A DNA stretch of 64,000 nt, from the NCBI RefSeq assembly GCF_000502835.1, contig NZ_AYVL01000018.1:18332-82331 (forward strand), in the 5' to 3' direction. This document shows, one piece after another, positions 8,551-16,356 of this stretch. This DNA comes from Mesorhizobium sp. LSJC280B00 (GTDB lineage Bacteria > Pseudomonadota > Alphaproteobacteria > Rhizobiales > Rhizobiaceae). Within the stretch, counting starts at the first letter, position 1, and every line of letters begins with the position of its first letter. Under the pieces are notes generated by a model. It saw only the letters and a list, made by a program, of their open reading frames with translations, was not told the origin of the DNA and searched no databases. A program made the translations under genes and the position numbers.

Positions 8551-9384
8551 TCATCGGGCGGCCGCTGCTCGGAAGCGGTTGACGAAGTCGTCAAGTTCAG
8601 GCCGTTCGGTATCGGAAATCGCCCAGTAGGAAAAGGTGCTGTCGCTCCAGTGGACCAGCGAGAAGCCACCAGCAGAAAGATCGACCGGTCCGGCTGTCGA
8701 GCCGGTTTCCTCGGGCGCGGCGACCAGAGTGATCAGGTGCTCGCGGTGCCTGTAGACCAGTGCCGGCACTGGCTGGTCGGCGATCACCTCGACCCGGCCG
8801 CCGAGCAACGCGAAGCCGTCACTGGCAAGGTCAGGTGCCGGCGGCGACAGGCCGACCCTGCCATCCAGCCAGGGTTTGACCGTGTGCCGGTCCGACGAGA
8901 CGACGTCCACGGGGCTGGCTGCCAGCAGGCTGCGGCGATGGCCGCTGGCGACCGCGGCGGCAAAGCTGTCGGGCGCCCTGCTCAGCATCATCCATTGCGT
9001 CGCGCCGCTGGCCAGCACGGCGGTAACGATGATCGACGCCGCCAGCGCGCGCCAGTCGAACGCGCCAAATTGGTGCACCGCTCTGTGTGCCGGCGGCACT
9101 CGAGCGGCGGGCGCCGGCGCCGGCAGCACTTTCTCCGTACCGGCTGTCCCGATTGCAGCGATGCGAGCCTTGAAATCCTCACGGACATCGAGCCTCGGCA
9201 GCCCGCTGACGACCGTCTGCAGCGCAGCGATGCGGGCATGCTCGGCGGCGAGCGCCGGATCGGCCGCGATGCGTCGCTCGACAGCCAATGCTGCTGCTGC
9301 GTCGAGCTCGCCATCGACCAAGGCATGGATCATCAGCTCCACGCCCGCCGGGTCATCGGGCAGTCCATCGTTGTGCGCGCTCAT
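8551..9384 (-). CDS. Anti-sigma factor, membrane-anchored
   Basis: A 277-residue protein. The N-terminal 60 residues contain HALVDGELDAAAALAVERRIAADP, typical of anti-sigma domains that hold an ECF sigma factor, but without the zinc-binding cysteines of the ZAS class. One transmembrane segment lies near residues 112-131. The C-terminal part is probably periplasmic and ends in a conserved hydrophobic-aromatic stretch (SLVHWSDSTFSYWAISD). It overlaps the sigma gene by four bases and is the last gene of the operon, which strongly supports the sigma/anti-sigma pairing. Confidence 0.9.
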   Translation of the reverse strand: MSAHNDGLPDDPAGVELMIHALVDGELDAAAALAVERRIAADPALAAEHARIAALQTVVSGLPRLDVREDFKARIAAIGTAGTEKVLPAPAPAARVPPAHRAVHQFGAFDWRALAASIIVTAVLASGATQWMMLSRAPDSFAAAVASGHRRSLLAASPVDVVSSDRHTVKPWLDGRVGLSPPAPDLASDGFALLGGRVEVIADQPVPALVYRHREHLITLVAAPEETGSTAGPVDLSAGGFSLVHWSDSTFSYWAISDTERPELDDFVNRFRAAAAR

Positions 9385-9941
9385 GGCGCCCTCCCAAGTT
9401 GGGATATCAGCAGACCGCGCGCCCTCGCCAGCCGCGACATCACCGTGCCTAGCGGCACGCCAAGCAGCGTCGCGATCTCGCGATAGCTGAGGCCGTTGAT
9501 GTCGCGCAGCACCACAGTCTCGCGAAATTGGTGCGGCAGCGCGGCGATCGCCGCCTCGAGTGCGGCCGCGTCGGCCTTGGCGATCAGGCTTGCCTCAGGA
9601 CTATCCGTATCCGGCAGGCCGGCGCCATATGCAGCCGTCATGTCATCGAGGTCGCTCAGGTCGCCGACGGCGACGATACTGCGCGGCCGGTTGCGCGCCA
9701 GCCAGGAGTAAGAGGCGTTGCGCACGATCGCCAGCAGCCAGGCGCGCGCATTGCCGCCGGCATAGCCGGCGATGCCCGCATGCGCCTTCAAACAGGCCTC
9801 CTGCACCACATCCTCCGCGTCGGCGGCGTTGCCGGTCAGCCAGCGGGCGAGCGCAAGCGCATCCGCGAGATGGGGCAGAACCACCTCGCGAAAGCGCTCG
9901 GTCGCGGCCTCTTGGTTCAACACCGTCGCATCGCCCGGCAT
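9381..9941 (-). CDS. ECF-family RNA polymerase sigma factor
   Basis: A 186-residue ECF sigma factor. Region 2 covers ALARWLTGNAADAEDVVQEA and the helix ending RAWLLAIVRNASYSW; region 4 covers LPHQFRETVVLRDINGLSY with the HTH YREIATLLGVPLGTVMSRL. The ATG at 9941 gives a normal length; the frame continues upstream into the cupredoxin gene without a better start. It sits 25 bases after the cupredoxin stop and is held by the anti-sigma factor encoded next. The signal released by the system is not identifiable from sequence. Confidence 0.93.
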   Translation of the reverse strand: MPGDATVLNQEAATERFREVVLPHLADALALARWLTGNAADAEDVVQEACLKAHAGIAGYAGGNARAWLLAIVRNASYSWLARNRPRSIVAVGDLSDLDDMTAAYGAGLPDTDSPEASLIAKADAAALEAAIAALPHQFRETVVLRDINGLSYREIATLLGVPLGTVMSRLARARGLLISQLGRAP

Positions 9942-9966
9942 CCCGGGCAGAACCTTCCGAAAATCC

Positions 9967-10314
9967 TCACGGAGCGACGGTGATCCTGCCCTGCATGTGC
10001 GGGTGAAGCCCGCAGAAATAGGCATAGTCGCCCACTTTGGTGAAGGTGAAGGCATATGTGTCACCGGTGTCAAGCGCCTTGGAGCGAAACGAGGCATCGT
10101 TGGCGACCACCAGATGCGGGATGTCGTCGTCATTCTCGAAGGTCACGGTAGTGCCCTGCTTTACCGTCAGCACCGCCGGTGTGAAGGCAAAGTTCTCGAT
10201 CTTGACCATTGGCTGGTCTGCTGCGTTCAGTGGCATGGCAACCATTATCAGGATCGCCGCCAAACCGAACGTGACAGGGGATACGACCAAGACGCGGGAT
10301 GGGAAGCGGATCAT
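9967..10314 (-). CDS. Cupredoxin (plastocyanin/azurin-like) periplasmic protein
   Basis: A 115-residue exported blue-copper-type protein. A signal segment spans about residues 1-32 (MAMPLNAADQ at its end). The mature domain has IPHLVV with a copper histidine near residue 67 and YFCGLHPHMQG, giving Cys101, His104 and Met107 as the remaining type-1 copper ligands. Such proteins carry electrons or bind copper in the periplasm. It is 11 bases after the metallophosphoesterase and before the sigma gene, so it is part of the ECF operon and is probably under its own sigma factor. Confidence 0.9.
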   Translation of the reverse strand: MIRFPSRVLVVSPVTFGLAAILIMVAMPLNAADQPMVKIENFAFTPAVLTVKQGTTVTFENDDDIPHLVVANDASFRSKALDTGDTYAFTFTKVGDYAYFCGLHPHMQGRITVAP

Positions 10315-10325
10315 CGCATTTCCCC

Positions 10326-11273
10326 TCAGGCCAGCGTGCTGTCGATGATGGCGAGGTCCTGCCCGCCTTGCTTGACTGTCACGCTGCTTGTGCCGAGCAG
10401 GCTGCGCAACTGGCCGGCAGGTACCGTCATCGGCCCGGGTGAGGCTGCGGTGCCCGGCGCCGGTTGCGGGAAAGCGGTCGAGCGCGCGGTATGAAAGGTA
10501 ACGTTGCCTTCGACCTTCTGCATGATCTGGTGGATATGGCCGTTGAGTACGGTGACAGAGCCGAAGCGCTTGAGCAGGGCCAAGGCCTGCGCCGCGTCGT
10601 CGGTGCCCCAGCCCCATTCGGGATAAACAGCCCATAGCGGGATGTGGGCAAAGACGACGATTGGCGTCGAGGCGGTGACCGCCTTCAGATCATCGGCCAA
10701 CCATGCCAACTGGTCGGCGCCGAGATTGCCCAGCCCGCCAGCCTTCAGGTTGACGACGTTGACCAGGCCGATGAAATGGACGCCGTTCTGGTCGAACGAA
10801 TACCAGCCAGCGCCCTTGGTGCCCTTGCCGTAGCGGTCGAGATAGGCCTGGCCATTGCCGTCATCGATCAGGTCGTGCTCACCGGGCACATAATGCACGT
10901 CGAAGCCTGCGCCGCCGATGATCTGGGCAGCGTTGTCGAACTGCGCGGCTTTCGACAAATGGGTGATGTCGCCGGTGTGGATCATGAAGGCGGGCTTTTG
11001 CGGCAACGCCTGGATCTTGCCGATGGCCTCCTTCAGCGTGTCGATGGCGTGCGGGTTGGCAGCCTTGTCGAAGCCGATGTGGCTGTCGGAGATCTGGAGG
11101 AAAGTGAAGCCGGTGGCCAAGGCCTCGGCGGCTTGCGACGCACCGAGCAGGCTGAGCGAAACCGGCACGCCGGCCGAAATTGTCCACAGCACTCCCGTGC
11201 CGGCCCAGATCATGCATTCCAGTGCATGACGGCGGCTGATGCCGTCAGCTTCATTGTCGTGGTGGTGGGTCAT
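10326..11273 (-). CDS. Tat-exported metallophosphoesterase
   Basis: A 315-residue calcineurin-like phosphoesterase. The N-terminus holds SRRHALECMIWAGTG, a twin-arginine export signal with a hydrophobic stretch, so the enzyme probably acts in the periplasm. Metal-binding motifs are all present: ISDSHIGFD, MIHTGDITH, VPGEHD (in place of GNHD), FAHIPLW and NGHIHQ. The substrate is unknown. ATG at 11273 follows AGGAG and is chosen. It is the first gene of the four-gene operon with cupredoxin, sigma factor and anti-sigma factor; it may be a target as well as a partner of the sigma factor. Confidence 0.9.
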   Translation of the reverse strand: MTHHHDNEADGISRRHALECMIWAGTGVLWTISAGVPVSLSLLGASQAAEALATGFTFLQISDSHIGFDKAANPHAIDTLKEAIGKIQALPQKPAFMIHTGDITHLSKAAQFDNAAQIIGGAGFDVHYVPGEHDLIDDGNGQAYLDRYGKGTKGAGWYSFDQNGVHFIGLVNVVNLKAGGLGNLGADQLAWLADDLKAVTASTPIVVFAHIPLWAVYPEWGWGTDDAAQALALLKRFGSVTVLNGHIHQIMQKVEGNVTFHTARSTAFPQPAPGTAASPGPMTVPAGQLRSLLGTSSVTVKQGGQDLAIIDSTLA

Positions 11274-11309
11274 ACCGGTCTCCTGCACGCCGGAAATGGC
11301 GTCTGTTTG

Positions 11310-11338
11310 GGAGACCAATGGGCGGGGTGGTTTATTCC
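11310..11338 (-). promoter_or_regulatory. Candidate ECF promoter upstream of the metallophosphoesterase operon
   Basis: On the reverse strand GGAATAA lies at 11338-11332, followed after 16 bases by GTCTC. The -35 box resembles the GGAA core recognised by many ECF sigma factors; the -10 is weaker. It is 37-65 bases upstream of the first start codon, a normal leader distance. This is inference by resemblance, and autoregulation by the encoded sigma factor would be the simple explanation. Confidence 0.35.
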
Positions 11339-11438
11339 GCCCGAAGACTAAAAGTTCATTCACACTGCCGTGATGGCGCACTGGCCCGATGCGAAGCCGG
11401 CGCTGGAAGGCACTGGCTCGACCACGCTCTGGCGATGT

Positions 11439-12644
11439 CTAGTCCGGCCAGCGCAGCGCTCCGGCGGACTGCTTGCGAGCGGGTTTCATCGCATCCGCGG
11501 GCCGATCGGCAGCACTCAACACCGCTCGCAGGCGTTCGGCAACGATCTCCGCCTCGCCGGGATGGAGATTGCACGGATCAAGGAAGAAGTGACCGCGCTC
11601 GACCTCGTGGTTGCGCACGATCACGGGCGGCGAACCCGCCGCAAGCGCCGAGGCGAGGCCGGCGGCGGTGAAGCGGCTTTCCGGCGCAACAAACACCTGC
11701 AGGCGGTCGAGAGGATTTCCGGTCGGATCTGGAATGATACGTGCCTCGATGCCAGGCAGGCCCTGCAATGCGGTTTGCCACAGATGCAGTGCGGCGTCTT
11801 CCCGCTGGCGAATGCCGGCATGGTCGCGCCGCTCCCAGGCTTCCAGGGCCGCCATAGTGCCGGCAATGCTCTCCTTGCCGACCTTCATGGCGCGCGCAAC
11901 GCCCCGGTTCTGAAGATAGGCGGCCCGTACCAGATCCTTGCGGCCGGCAACGATGCCGCTTGTCGGCCCTGAGAGAAATTTGTGCCCGCTGTAGACAACA
12001 ATGTCGGCGCCGCGCGCCAGAAAGCCACGCAAATCGTATTCCGAGGCGGCGTCGACGATCACCGGCACGCCCTTGGCGTGGCAAATCTCGCAGAACTCCT
12101 CAAGCGAGAGCATGCCGTATTGCACGGTGTGGTGCGCAACGACGTAGAGGGCTGCCGCCGTCCGGTCCCGGATCGCCTCGGCAACATGATAATCCTGGGT
12201 GACGCTGACCGTGCCGGCAGGCACTGCCTTGGCTCCGGCAAGCCGGATCGACTGGTCGATCGGCGCGCCATAATTGACGATGTGACCAAGCTGAACGATG
12301 ACCTCCGATTTGAGGCCCTCGGTGTCGTCCGGCAGCCGCTCGATCGCAAGAAGGCTGGTCCCGGTCATCGCGCCGGCAATCGCCATTGTTATGCCGCTGG
12401 CGCAGCATGCGGTGATGAAGCCGGCCTCGCCGCCGGTAAGGCGTGCAATCACCCTACTTGCGGCGCGCTGCAGATCGTCCATCTCGACCCATTGCGAGGC
12501 CATTTCCGACATTGCGGCAATCGCTTCTGGCACGATGATCGAAGCACCGAGTGCCGTCATCGTGCCGGAGACATTGATGATTGGGCGAAGGCCAAGCCGT
12601 TCGCGGATTGTCGTGTTGGAACGGTCAGCGGCATAGGTCGTCAT
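11439..12644 (-). CDS. SelA/DgaE-like PLP-dependent enzyme
   Basis: A 401-residue fold-type I PLP enzyme of the SelA-like group, which also contains D-glucosaminate-6-phosphate ammonia-lyase. It begins RERLGLRPIINVSGTMTALG, the usual start of this group. The cofactor site is YSGHKFLSGPTSG with the Schiff-base lysine near residue 222; the PLP aspartate is in VPVIVDAASEYDL near residue 198. GGEAGFITACCASG is the phosphate-binding turn. It is not selenocysteine synthase by context: no selB or tRNA-Sec is near. The RidA gene starts upstream in the same direction with a 23-base gap, suggesting that it makes an enamine or imine intermediate that RidA hydrolyses. Confidence 0.85.
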   Translation of the reverse strand: MTTYAADRSNTTIRERLGLRPIINVSGTMTALGASIIVPEAIAAMSEMASQWVEMDDLQRAASRVIARLTGGEAGFITACCASGITMAIAGAMTGTSLLAIERLPDDTEGLKSEVIVQLGHIVNYGAPIDQSIRLAGAKAVPAGTVSVTQDYHVAEAIRDRTAAALYVVAHHTVQYGMLSLEEFCEICHAKGVPVIVDAASEYDLRGFLARGADIVVYSGHKFLSGPTSGIVAGRKDLVRAAYLQNRGVARAMKVGKESIAGTMAALEAWERRDHAGIRQREDAALHLWQTALQGLPGIEARIIPDPTGNPLDRLQVFVAPESRFTAAGLASALAAGSPPVIVRNHEVERGHFFLDPCNLHPGEAEIVAERLRAVLSAADRPADAMKPARKQSAGALRWPD

Positions 12645-12667
12645 CTCTGTAGATCCTGTTTAAGATT

Positions 12668-13129
12668 TCAGGCGGCGATCTCGACGACCGCCTCGATTTC
12701 AACTGTGATGTTGCCCGGCAGCGAGCCGACACCGATCGCGGAACGGGCATGTCCGCCAAGCGTATCAAAGACGGCCGCGAAAAGATCGGAACAGCCGTTC
12801 ACCACCTTGGGGTGCTCGCTGAATGTCGGCGTCGCATTGACAAAGCCAAGCAGCTTGACGACGCGCACGATGCGGCCGAGGTCGCCGGCCGCGGCATGCA
12901 TGACGGCGAGCAGGTTCAGGCCGGTCAGACGCGCATGCCCGTAAGCCTCTTCAACGCTGACATCCTCTCCGACCTTGCCGGTGCAGAGCGCGCCATCGGC
13001 GCGCAACGGCCCCTGGCCGGAGAGGAAGATCAGCCGTCCGCTCTCGGCATAGGTGACGAAGTTGGCGATGGGCTTCGGCGGCTCGGGCAGTGTCAGGCCC
13101 AATTCCGCGAGCCGGATGTAAGGCGTCAT
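12668..13129 (-). CDS. RidA/YjgF-family imine deaminase
   Basis: A 153-residue Rid-family protein of the longer subgroup. Conserved stretches are LIFLSGQGPL, the central VVKLLGFVNATP, and HARSAIGVGSLPGNITVEIEA at the C-terminus, where the arginine of ARS corresponds to the catalytic arginine of RidA. Rid proteins hydrolyse reactive 2-aminoacrylate-type imines released by PLP enzymes. AAGGAG lies just upstream of ATG 13129. It sits between the ABC transporter ATPase and the SelA-like PLP gene, a context that fits deamination of an imported amino compound. Confidence 0.9.
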   Translation of the reverse strand: MTPYIRLAELGLTLPEPPKPIANFVTYAESGRLIFLSGQGPLRADGALCTGKVGEDVSVEEAYGHARLTGLNLLAVMHAAAGDLGRIVRVVKLLGFVNATPTFSEHPKVVNGCSDLFAAVFDTLGGHARSAIGVGSLPGNITVEIEAVVEIAA

Positions 13130-13163
13130 AAAAGCTCCTTGCGACAGCTTTCGCCGTCCGATG

Positions 13164-13958
13164 TCAAAAATGCGAGGCGCGAAACCGCGCCAGGAAACTG
13201 CGAAGGCGTTCATTGTCGAACCCCGCCGCCAGAATCTCGGCGGGTGGTCCGACGGCACTGACGCCGCCATCCGCCATGAAAACGATGCGGCTCGATGCGT
13301 CGCGCGCAAAAGCCATTTCATGCGTGACCATCAGCATCGTCATGCCGTCTTCGGCGAGGCTGCGCACGACCTCGAGCACCTCGCCAACCAGTTCGGGGTC
13401 GAGCGCCGAGGTTATCTCGTCGAGAAGCAATATCTTCGGCTCCATCGCCACGGCGCGGGCGATGCCGACGCGCTGCTGCTGGCCGCCGGAAAGCTCGGCC
13501 GGCAGACTGTCGGCTTTGTGGGCGAGGCCTACGCGGCCGAGCCAGTGCTCGGCAATGGTGCGGGCCTCGGCATTGCTCTTGCCGCGCACCTTGCGCAGGC
13601 CAAGCATGATGTTGCCGGCCGCAGTCAAATGCGGAAACAGATTGAAGCTCTGGAACACCATTCCGGTCTCGGCTCGCATCGCCGCCAGGTCGCGCTCGCT
13701 GCGTCGCTGGCGTGTTCCCGTCTCGCGATAGCCGACTTCTTTGCCGTCGATACGGATCGAGCCGCTGTCGTAGCTCTCCAGGAAATTGACGCAGCGCAGT
13801 AGCGTGGTCTTGCCGCTGCCGGAGGGGCCGATGATAGTCACGACCTCGCCGCGTGTCACTTGCAGGCTGACGGAGCGCAGGACCTCGACGGATCCAAAGG
13901 CTTTGGAAACCTCGGTGACATCGAGAAGTGCCGGATTCTGGTGCGAGGCGTTGGACAT
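13164..13958 (-). CDS. Amino-acid ABC transporter ATPase
   Basis: A 264-residue ATP-binding subunit of the polar amino-acid uptake family. Walker A is GPSGSGKTT, the signature is LSGGQQQR and Walker B is ILLLDEITSALD; the isoleucine replaces the more usual proline after DE. The H-loop is in VTHEMAFARD. It begins four bases after the stop of the first permease gene and ends about 34 bases before the RidA start, so it belongs to the importer operon. ATG at 13958 gives the normal family length; the longer frame runs into the permease gene. Confidence 0.93.
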   Translation of the reverse strand: MSNASHQNPALLDVTEVSKAFGSVEVLRSVSLQVTRGEVVTIIGPSGSGKTTLLRCVNFLESYDSGSIRIDGKEVGYRETGTRQRRSERDLAAMRAETGMVFQSFNLFPHLTAAGNIMLGLRKVRGKSNAEARTIAEHWLGRVGLAHKADSLPAELSGGQQQRVGIARAVAMEPKILLLDEITSALDPELVGEVLEVVRSLAEDGMTMLMVTHEMAFARDASSRIVFMADGGVSAVGPPAEILAAGFDNERLRSFLARFRASHF

Positions 13959-13962
13959 CGTG

Positions 13963-14613
13963 CTATTCCCGGATGAAGGAGAAACGCCGCTCCAGGCGCC
14001 GGCTGGCCAAGGAGAGGGCGTAGTTGACGGCGAAGTAGACGAGCGCACCGAGAATGTAGAGTGGCATCGCCTCATAGGTGCGGCCGATGACCTGGTTGAT
14101 CGCCTGCATGAGGTCGGTGATGCCGAGCAGCGAGACCAGCGCGCTGCCCTTCACCGCGTCGGTGACGCCATTGATCCAGGGTGGCAGGAAGCGCCTGAAC
14201 GCCTGCGGAAAAATGACGTAGACCAGCCGCTGGCGAAAGGTCAGTCCGATCGCCATCGCCGCCTCGGACTGACCCTTGGGAATCGAGCCGACGGCGCCCC
14301 TGAGATACTCGACGACTTGTGCGGTCTTGAAGAGGGTGAGGGCGAACACGGCCGCCCAAAAGGATTCCAGATGCAGCCCCACCGCGGGCAGGCCGTAATA
14401 GACGAAGAAGATTAGCACCAGGATCGGAATGCCGCGTATGGTGTCGCTGAAGATGCGCACTGCCCAGCGCAGCGGAAAAGGACCATAGACAAGGCCGACG
14501 CCCATCAGCACGCCGGCGATGAGCGATAACACCACGACCAGCAGCGACACCCACAAGGTTACGGCAAAGCCTTCGGCGAGGAACGGCAAGGCGTAGATGA
14601 TCTGGCTCAGCAT
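13963..14613 (-). CDS. Amino-acid ABC transporter permease
   Basis: A 216-residue inner-membrane permease of the HisMQ type with about five helices. The family EAA loop, which contacts the ATPase, is seen in the stretch SEAAMAIGLTFRQRLVYVIFP near residues 130-150. The SDTIRGIPILVLIFFVYYG stretch is the usual periplasm-to-helix turn. It starts one base after the upstream permease stop, so the two permeases are translationally linked and probably form the heterodimeric channel. Confidence 0.92.
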   Translation of the reverse strand: MLSQIIYALPFLAEGFAVTLWVSLLVVVLSLIAGVLMGVGLVYGPFPLRWAVRIFSDTIRGIPILVLIFFVYYGLPAVGLHLESFWAAVFALTLFKTAQVVEYLRGAVGSIPKGQSEAAMAIGLTFRQRLVYVIFPQAFRRFLPPWINGVTDAVKGSALVSLLGITDLMQAINQVIGRTYEAMPLYILGALVYFAVNYALSLASRRLERRFSFIRE

Positions 14614-14614
14614 G

Positions 14615-15280
14615 TCAGCGCGCCGCCTTGAACCGGCGCTCGACGAGCCGCAGCGCGAAAAGCAGCGTGTAGCCGGTCAACAGGTACATTGCCGTCACCA
14701 CCAGATAGACTTCGACAATGCGGAACGTGTTGAAGTTGATCCACTGGGCGCCATAGGTGAGTTCGGGTACCGAGATGACCGACGCCACGGACGTATCCTT
14801 GAAGAGCGATATGAATGTGTTGGAAAGCGCCGGCAGGGTTATGCGCAGCATCGTCGGCAGGCGCACATCGAGCAGCCTTTGCCATGGCGTCAGGCCGATT
14901 GCCTTGCCGGCGTCGAGCTGACCGCGCGGCACCGCCTCGAGCCCCGAGCGAAACACCTCGACCAGGTAGGCGCCGCTGTAGAGCGACAGCGTGGCAATGA
15001 ATGAGGTTTGCGCGCTGTAGGCAATGTCGACCACCGTCGGCAAGCCGTAGAAGACCAGATAGACGAGCAGGATCAGCGGCACGTTGCGGATGAACTCGAC
15101 ATACCCCGCGATGATGGTCCGCACCGCACGTCCGGCCGACACGTACCAGACCGCCAGAACGAGCCCGATGACGATGCCGATCGCGATCGAGATGACGGCA
15201 AGTTCGAGGCTTAGCAGCAGTCCGCCCCAGAGCTTGTCGAAATGCCGCCAGATAAGGTTGAAGTTGAGAGTATAACCCAT
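14615..15280 (-). CDS. Amino-acid ABC transporter permease
   Basis: A 221-residue partner permease. It has VEFIRNVPLILLVYLVFYGLP after helix 2 and an EAA loop at QLDAGKAIGLTPWQRLLDV. The charged C-terminus (LRLVERRFKAAR) is typical of the family. It is 67 bases downstream of the substrate-binding protein gene and immediately before the second permease. Substrate choice is set by the binding protein, not by this subunit. Confidence 0.92.
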   Translation of the reverse strand: MGYTLNFNLIWRHFDKLWGGLLLSLELAVISIAIGIVIGLVLAVWYVSAGRAVRTIIAGYVEFIRNVPLILLVYLVFYGLPTVVDIAYSAQTSFIATLSLYSGAYLVEVFRSGLEAVPRGQLDAGKAIGLTPWQRLLDVRLPTMLRITLPALSNTFISLFKDTSVASVISVPELTYGAQWINFNTFRIVEVYLVVTAMYLLTGYTLLFALRLVERRFKAAR

Positions 15281-15346
15281 GCGTCCTCGTCATGGAGGGC
15301 TGTGATGAGAGAAGGCGGAAGGACGTTGTCCTTCCGCCTGCTTGCA

Positions 15347-16228
15347 TCAAATGACCGGGAAACCGGGATGGCGCGCCGGCGGCTCCTGTCCGAAATAATC
15401 CTTGAACGCAGCGTCGTAGAGTGCCGTTTCATGGCCGAACATGGCGATGGTGAAGGTCTGGTTGACGAAGGTCAGCCAGTCGAGGTCGCCCTGCCGCAGC
15501 GCGGCACCATAAAGCATCGAGAACCAGCTCTTGCCGGCATCGAAGTACTTATCCGGATTGCGCGAGGCGAGCCAGCGCACCGTTGACAGATCGACCGCGG
15601 CGGCGTCGACGCGCTTCGATTCCAAGGCCTGCAGCACGTTGGCCTGCGTGTCTATCTGCATCACCTGCGACTCCGGCAGGACGATATGCACGTTAGCCTC
15701 GGCATCGACATTTTGCAGGATGGAAATCCGCGTCGCCGAACCGCCGGCAAGCAGCTTGTCGAAGGTCTTGTTTTCGGCGTTCGGAAGGGTCAGCAAGGCG
15801 ATGCCTTCGACGTAGTAGGGTCGGGAGAAGTGGATCAGCTGCGAGCGCTGGGCGGTCATGGTCATGAACTGGATGGTGATGTCGACCTTGTTGGTGGTCA
15901 CGTTTGGAATGCGCTGAGCCGGATCCTGCATGACGAATTCCACTTTGGTCGGATCGTCGAAAAGCCCCTTGGCGAGAATGCGACCCATGGTGATGTCCAT
16001 GCCCACCAGTTCGCCGGCGTCGTTCTCGAAATGCCAGGGCGCATTGGTACTGCCGGTGCCGACGATTACCTTGCCGCGCTCGAGGACGGTGCGCAGCAGG
16101 CTGTCCGGCGCTGCCTGGGCCGCCGCTTTCTGAACGTCGACCGCGGTAGCGGCGCTCATCACTCCGGCCGTTGCAAGCCCGGCCATTCCCAGTTTCAGAA
16201 ATTCACGCCTTTTGGATGTGTCGTTCAC
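15347..16228 (-). CDS. Periplasmic amino-acid-binding protein (SBP family 3), Tat signal
   Basis: A 293-residue binding protein. Its leader SKRREFLKLGMAGLATAGV is a twin-arginine signal, less usual for this family. The mature part begins with LRTVLERGKVIVGTGSTNAPW and contains GMDITMGRILAKGLF, the common ligand-binding start of family 3 proteins. The later DITIQFMTMTAQRSQLIHF covers the hinge. It probably binds an amino acid or related compound. GTG at 16228 follows AAGGAGG and is preferred; an upstream in-frame ATG would add 23 residues before the Tat motif. First gene of the importer operon. Confidence 0.9.
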   Translation of the reverse strand: MNDTSKRREFLKLGMAGLATAGVMSAATAVDVQKAAAQAAPDSLLRTVLERGKVIVGTGSTNAPWHFENDAGELVGMDITMGRILAKGLFDDPTKVEFVMQDPAQRIPNVTTNKVDITIQFMTMTAQRSQLIHFSRPYYVEGIALLTLPNAENKTFDKLLAGGSATRISILQNVDAEANVHIVLPESQVMQIDTQANVLQALESKRVDAAAVDLSTVRWLASRNPDKYFDAGKSWFSMLYGAALRQGDLDWLTFVNQTFTIAMFGHETALYDAAFKDYFGQEPPARHPGFPVI

Positions 16229-16317
16229 GGCGACCTCCTTTCGTGTTGTGTTCCCCTTTGGATCAGCAGTACAGGCATCGGTTGCAACTGACGTCATTGT
16301 CCCTTACAAGAGACGCC

Positions 16318-16330
16318 TGTACTCTGTACA
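16318..16330. promoter_or_regulatory. Candidate IclR operator, TGTAC-N3-GTACA
   Basis: TGTAC (16318-16322), TCT, GTACA (16326-16330) is a perfect five-base inverted repeat with a three-base spacer. It lies between the divergent importer operon (start 16228) and the IclR-type gene (start 16357). IclR-family operators are short palindromes of this type. It would let the regulator control both directions. Confidence 0.55.
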
Positions 16331-16356
16331 AGACAGATTAACATCAGGAATCGATA

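Noticed and set aside
11439..12644. Selenocysteine synthase (selA) call for the PLP gene
   Set aside because: No selB, selD or tRNA-Sec in context, and the neighbouring RidA and importer fit an ammonia-lyase-like role better.
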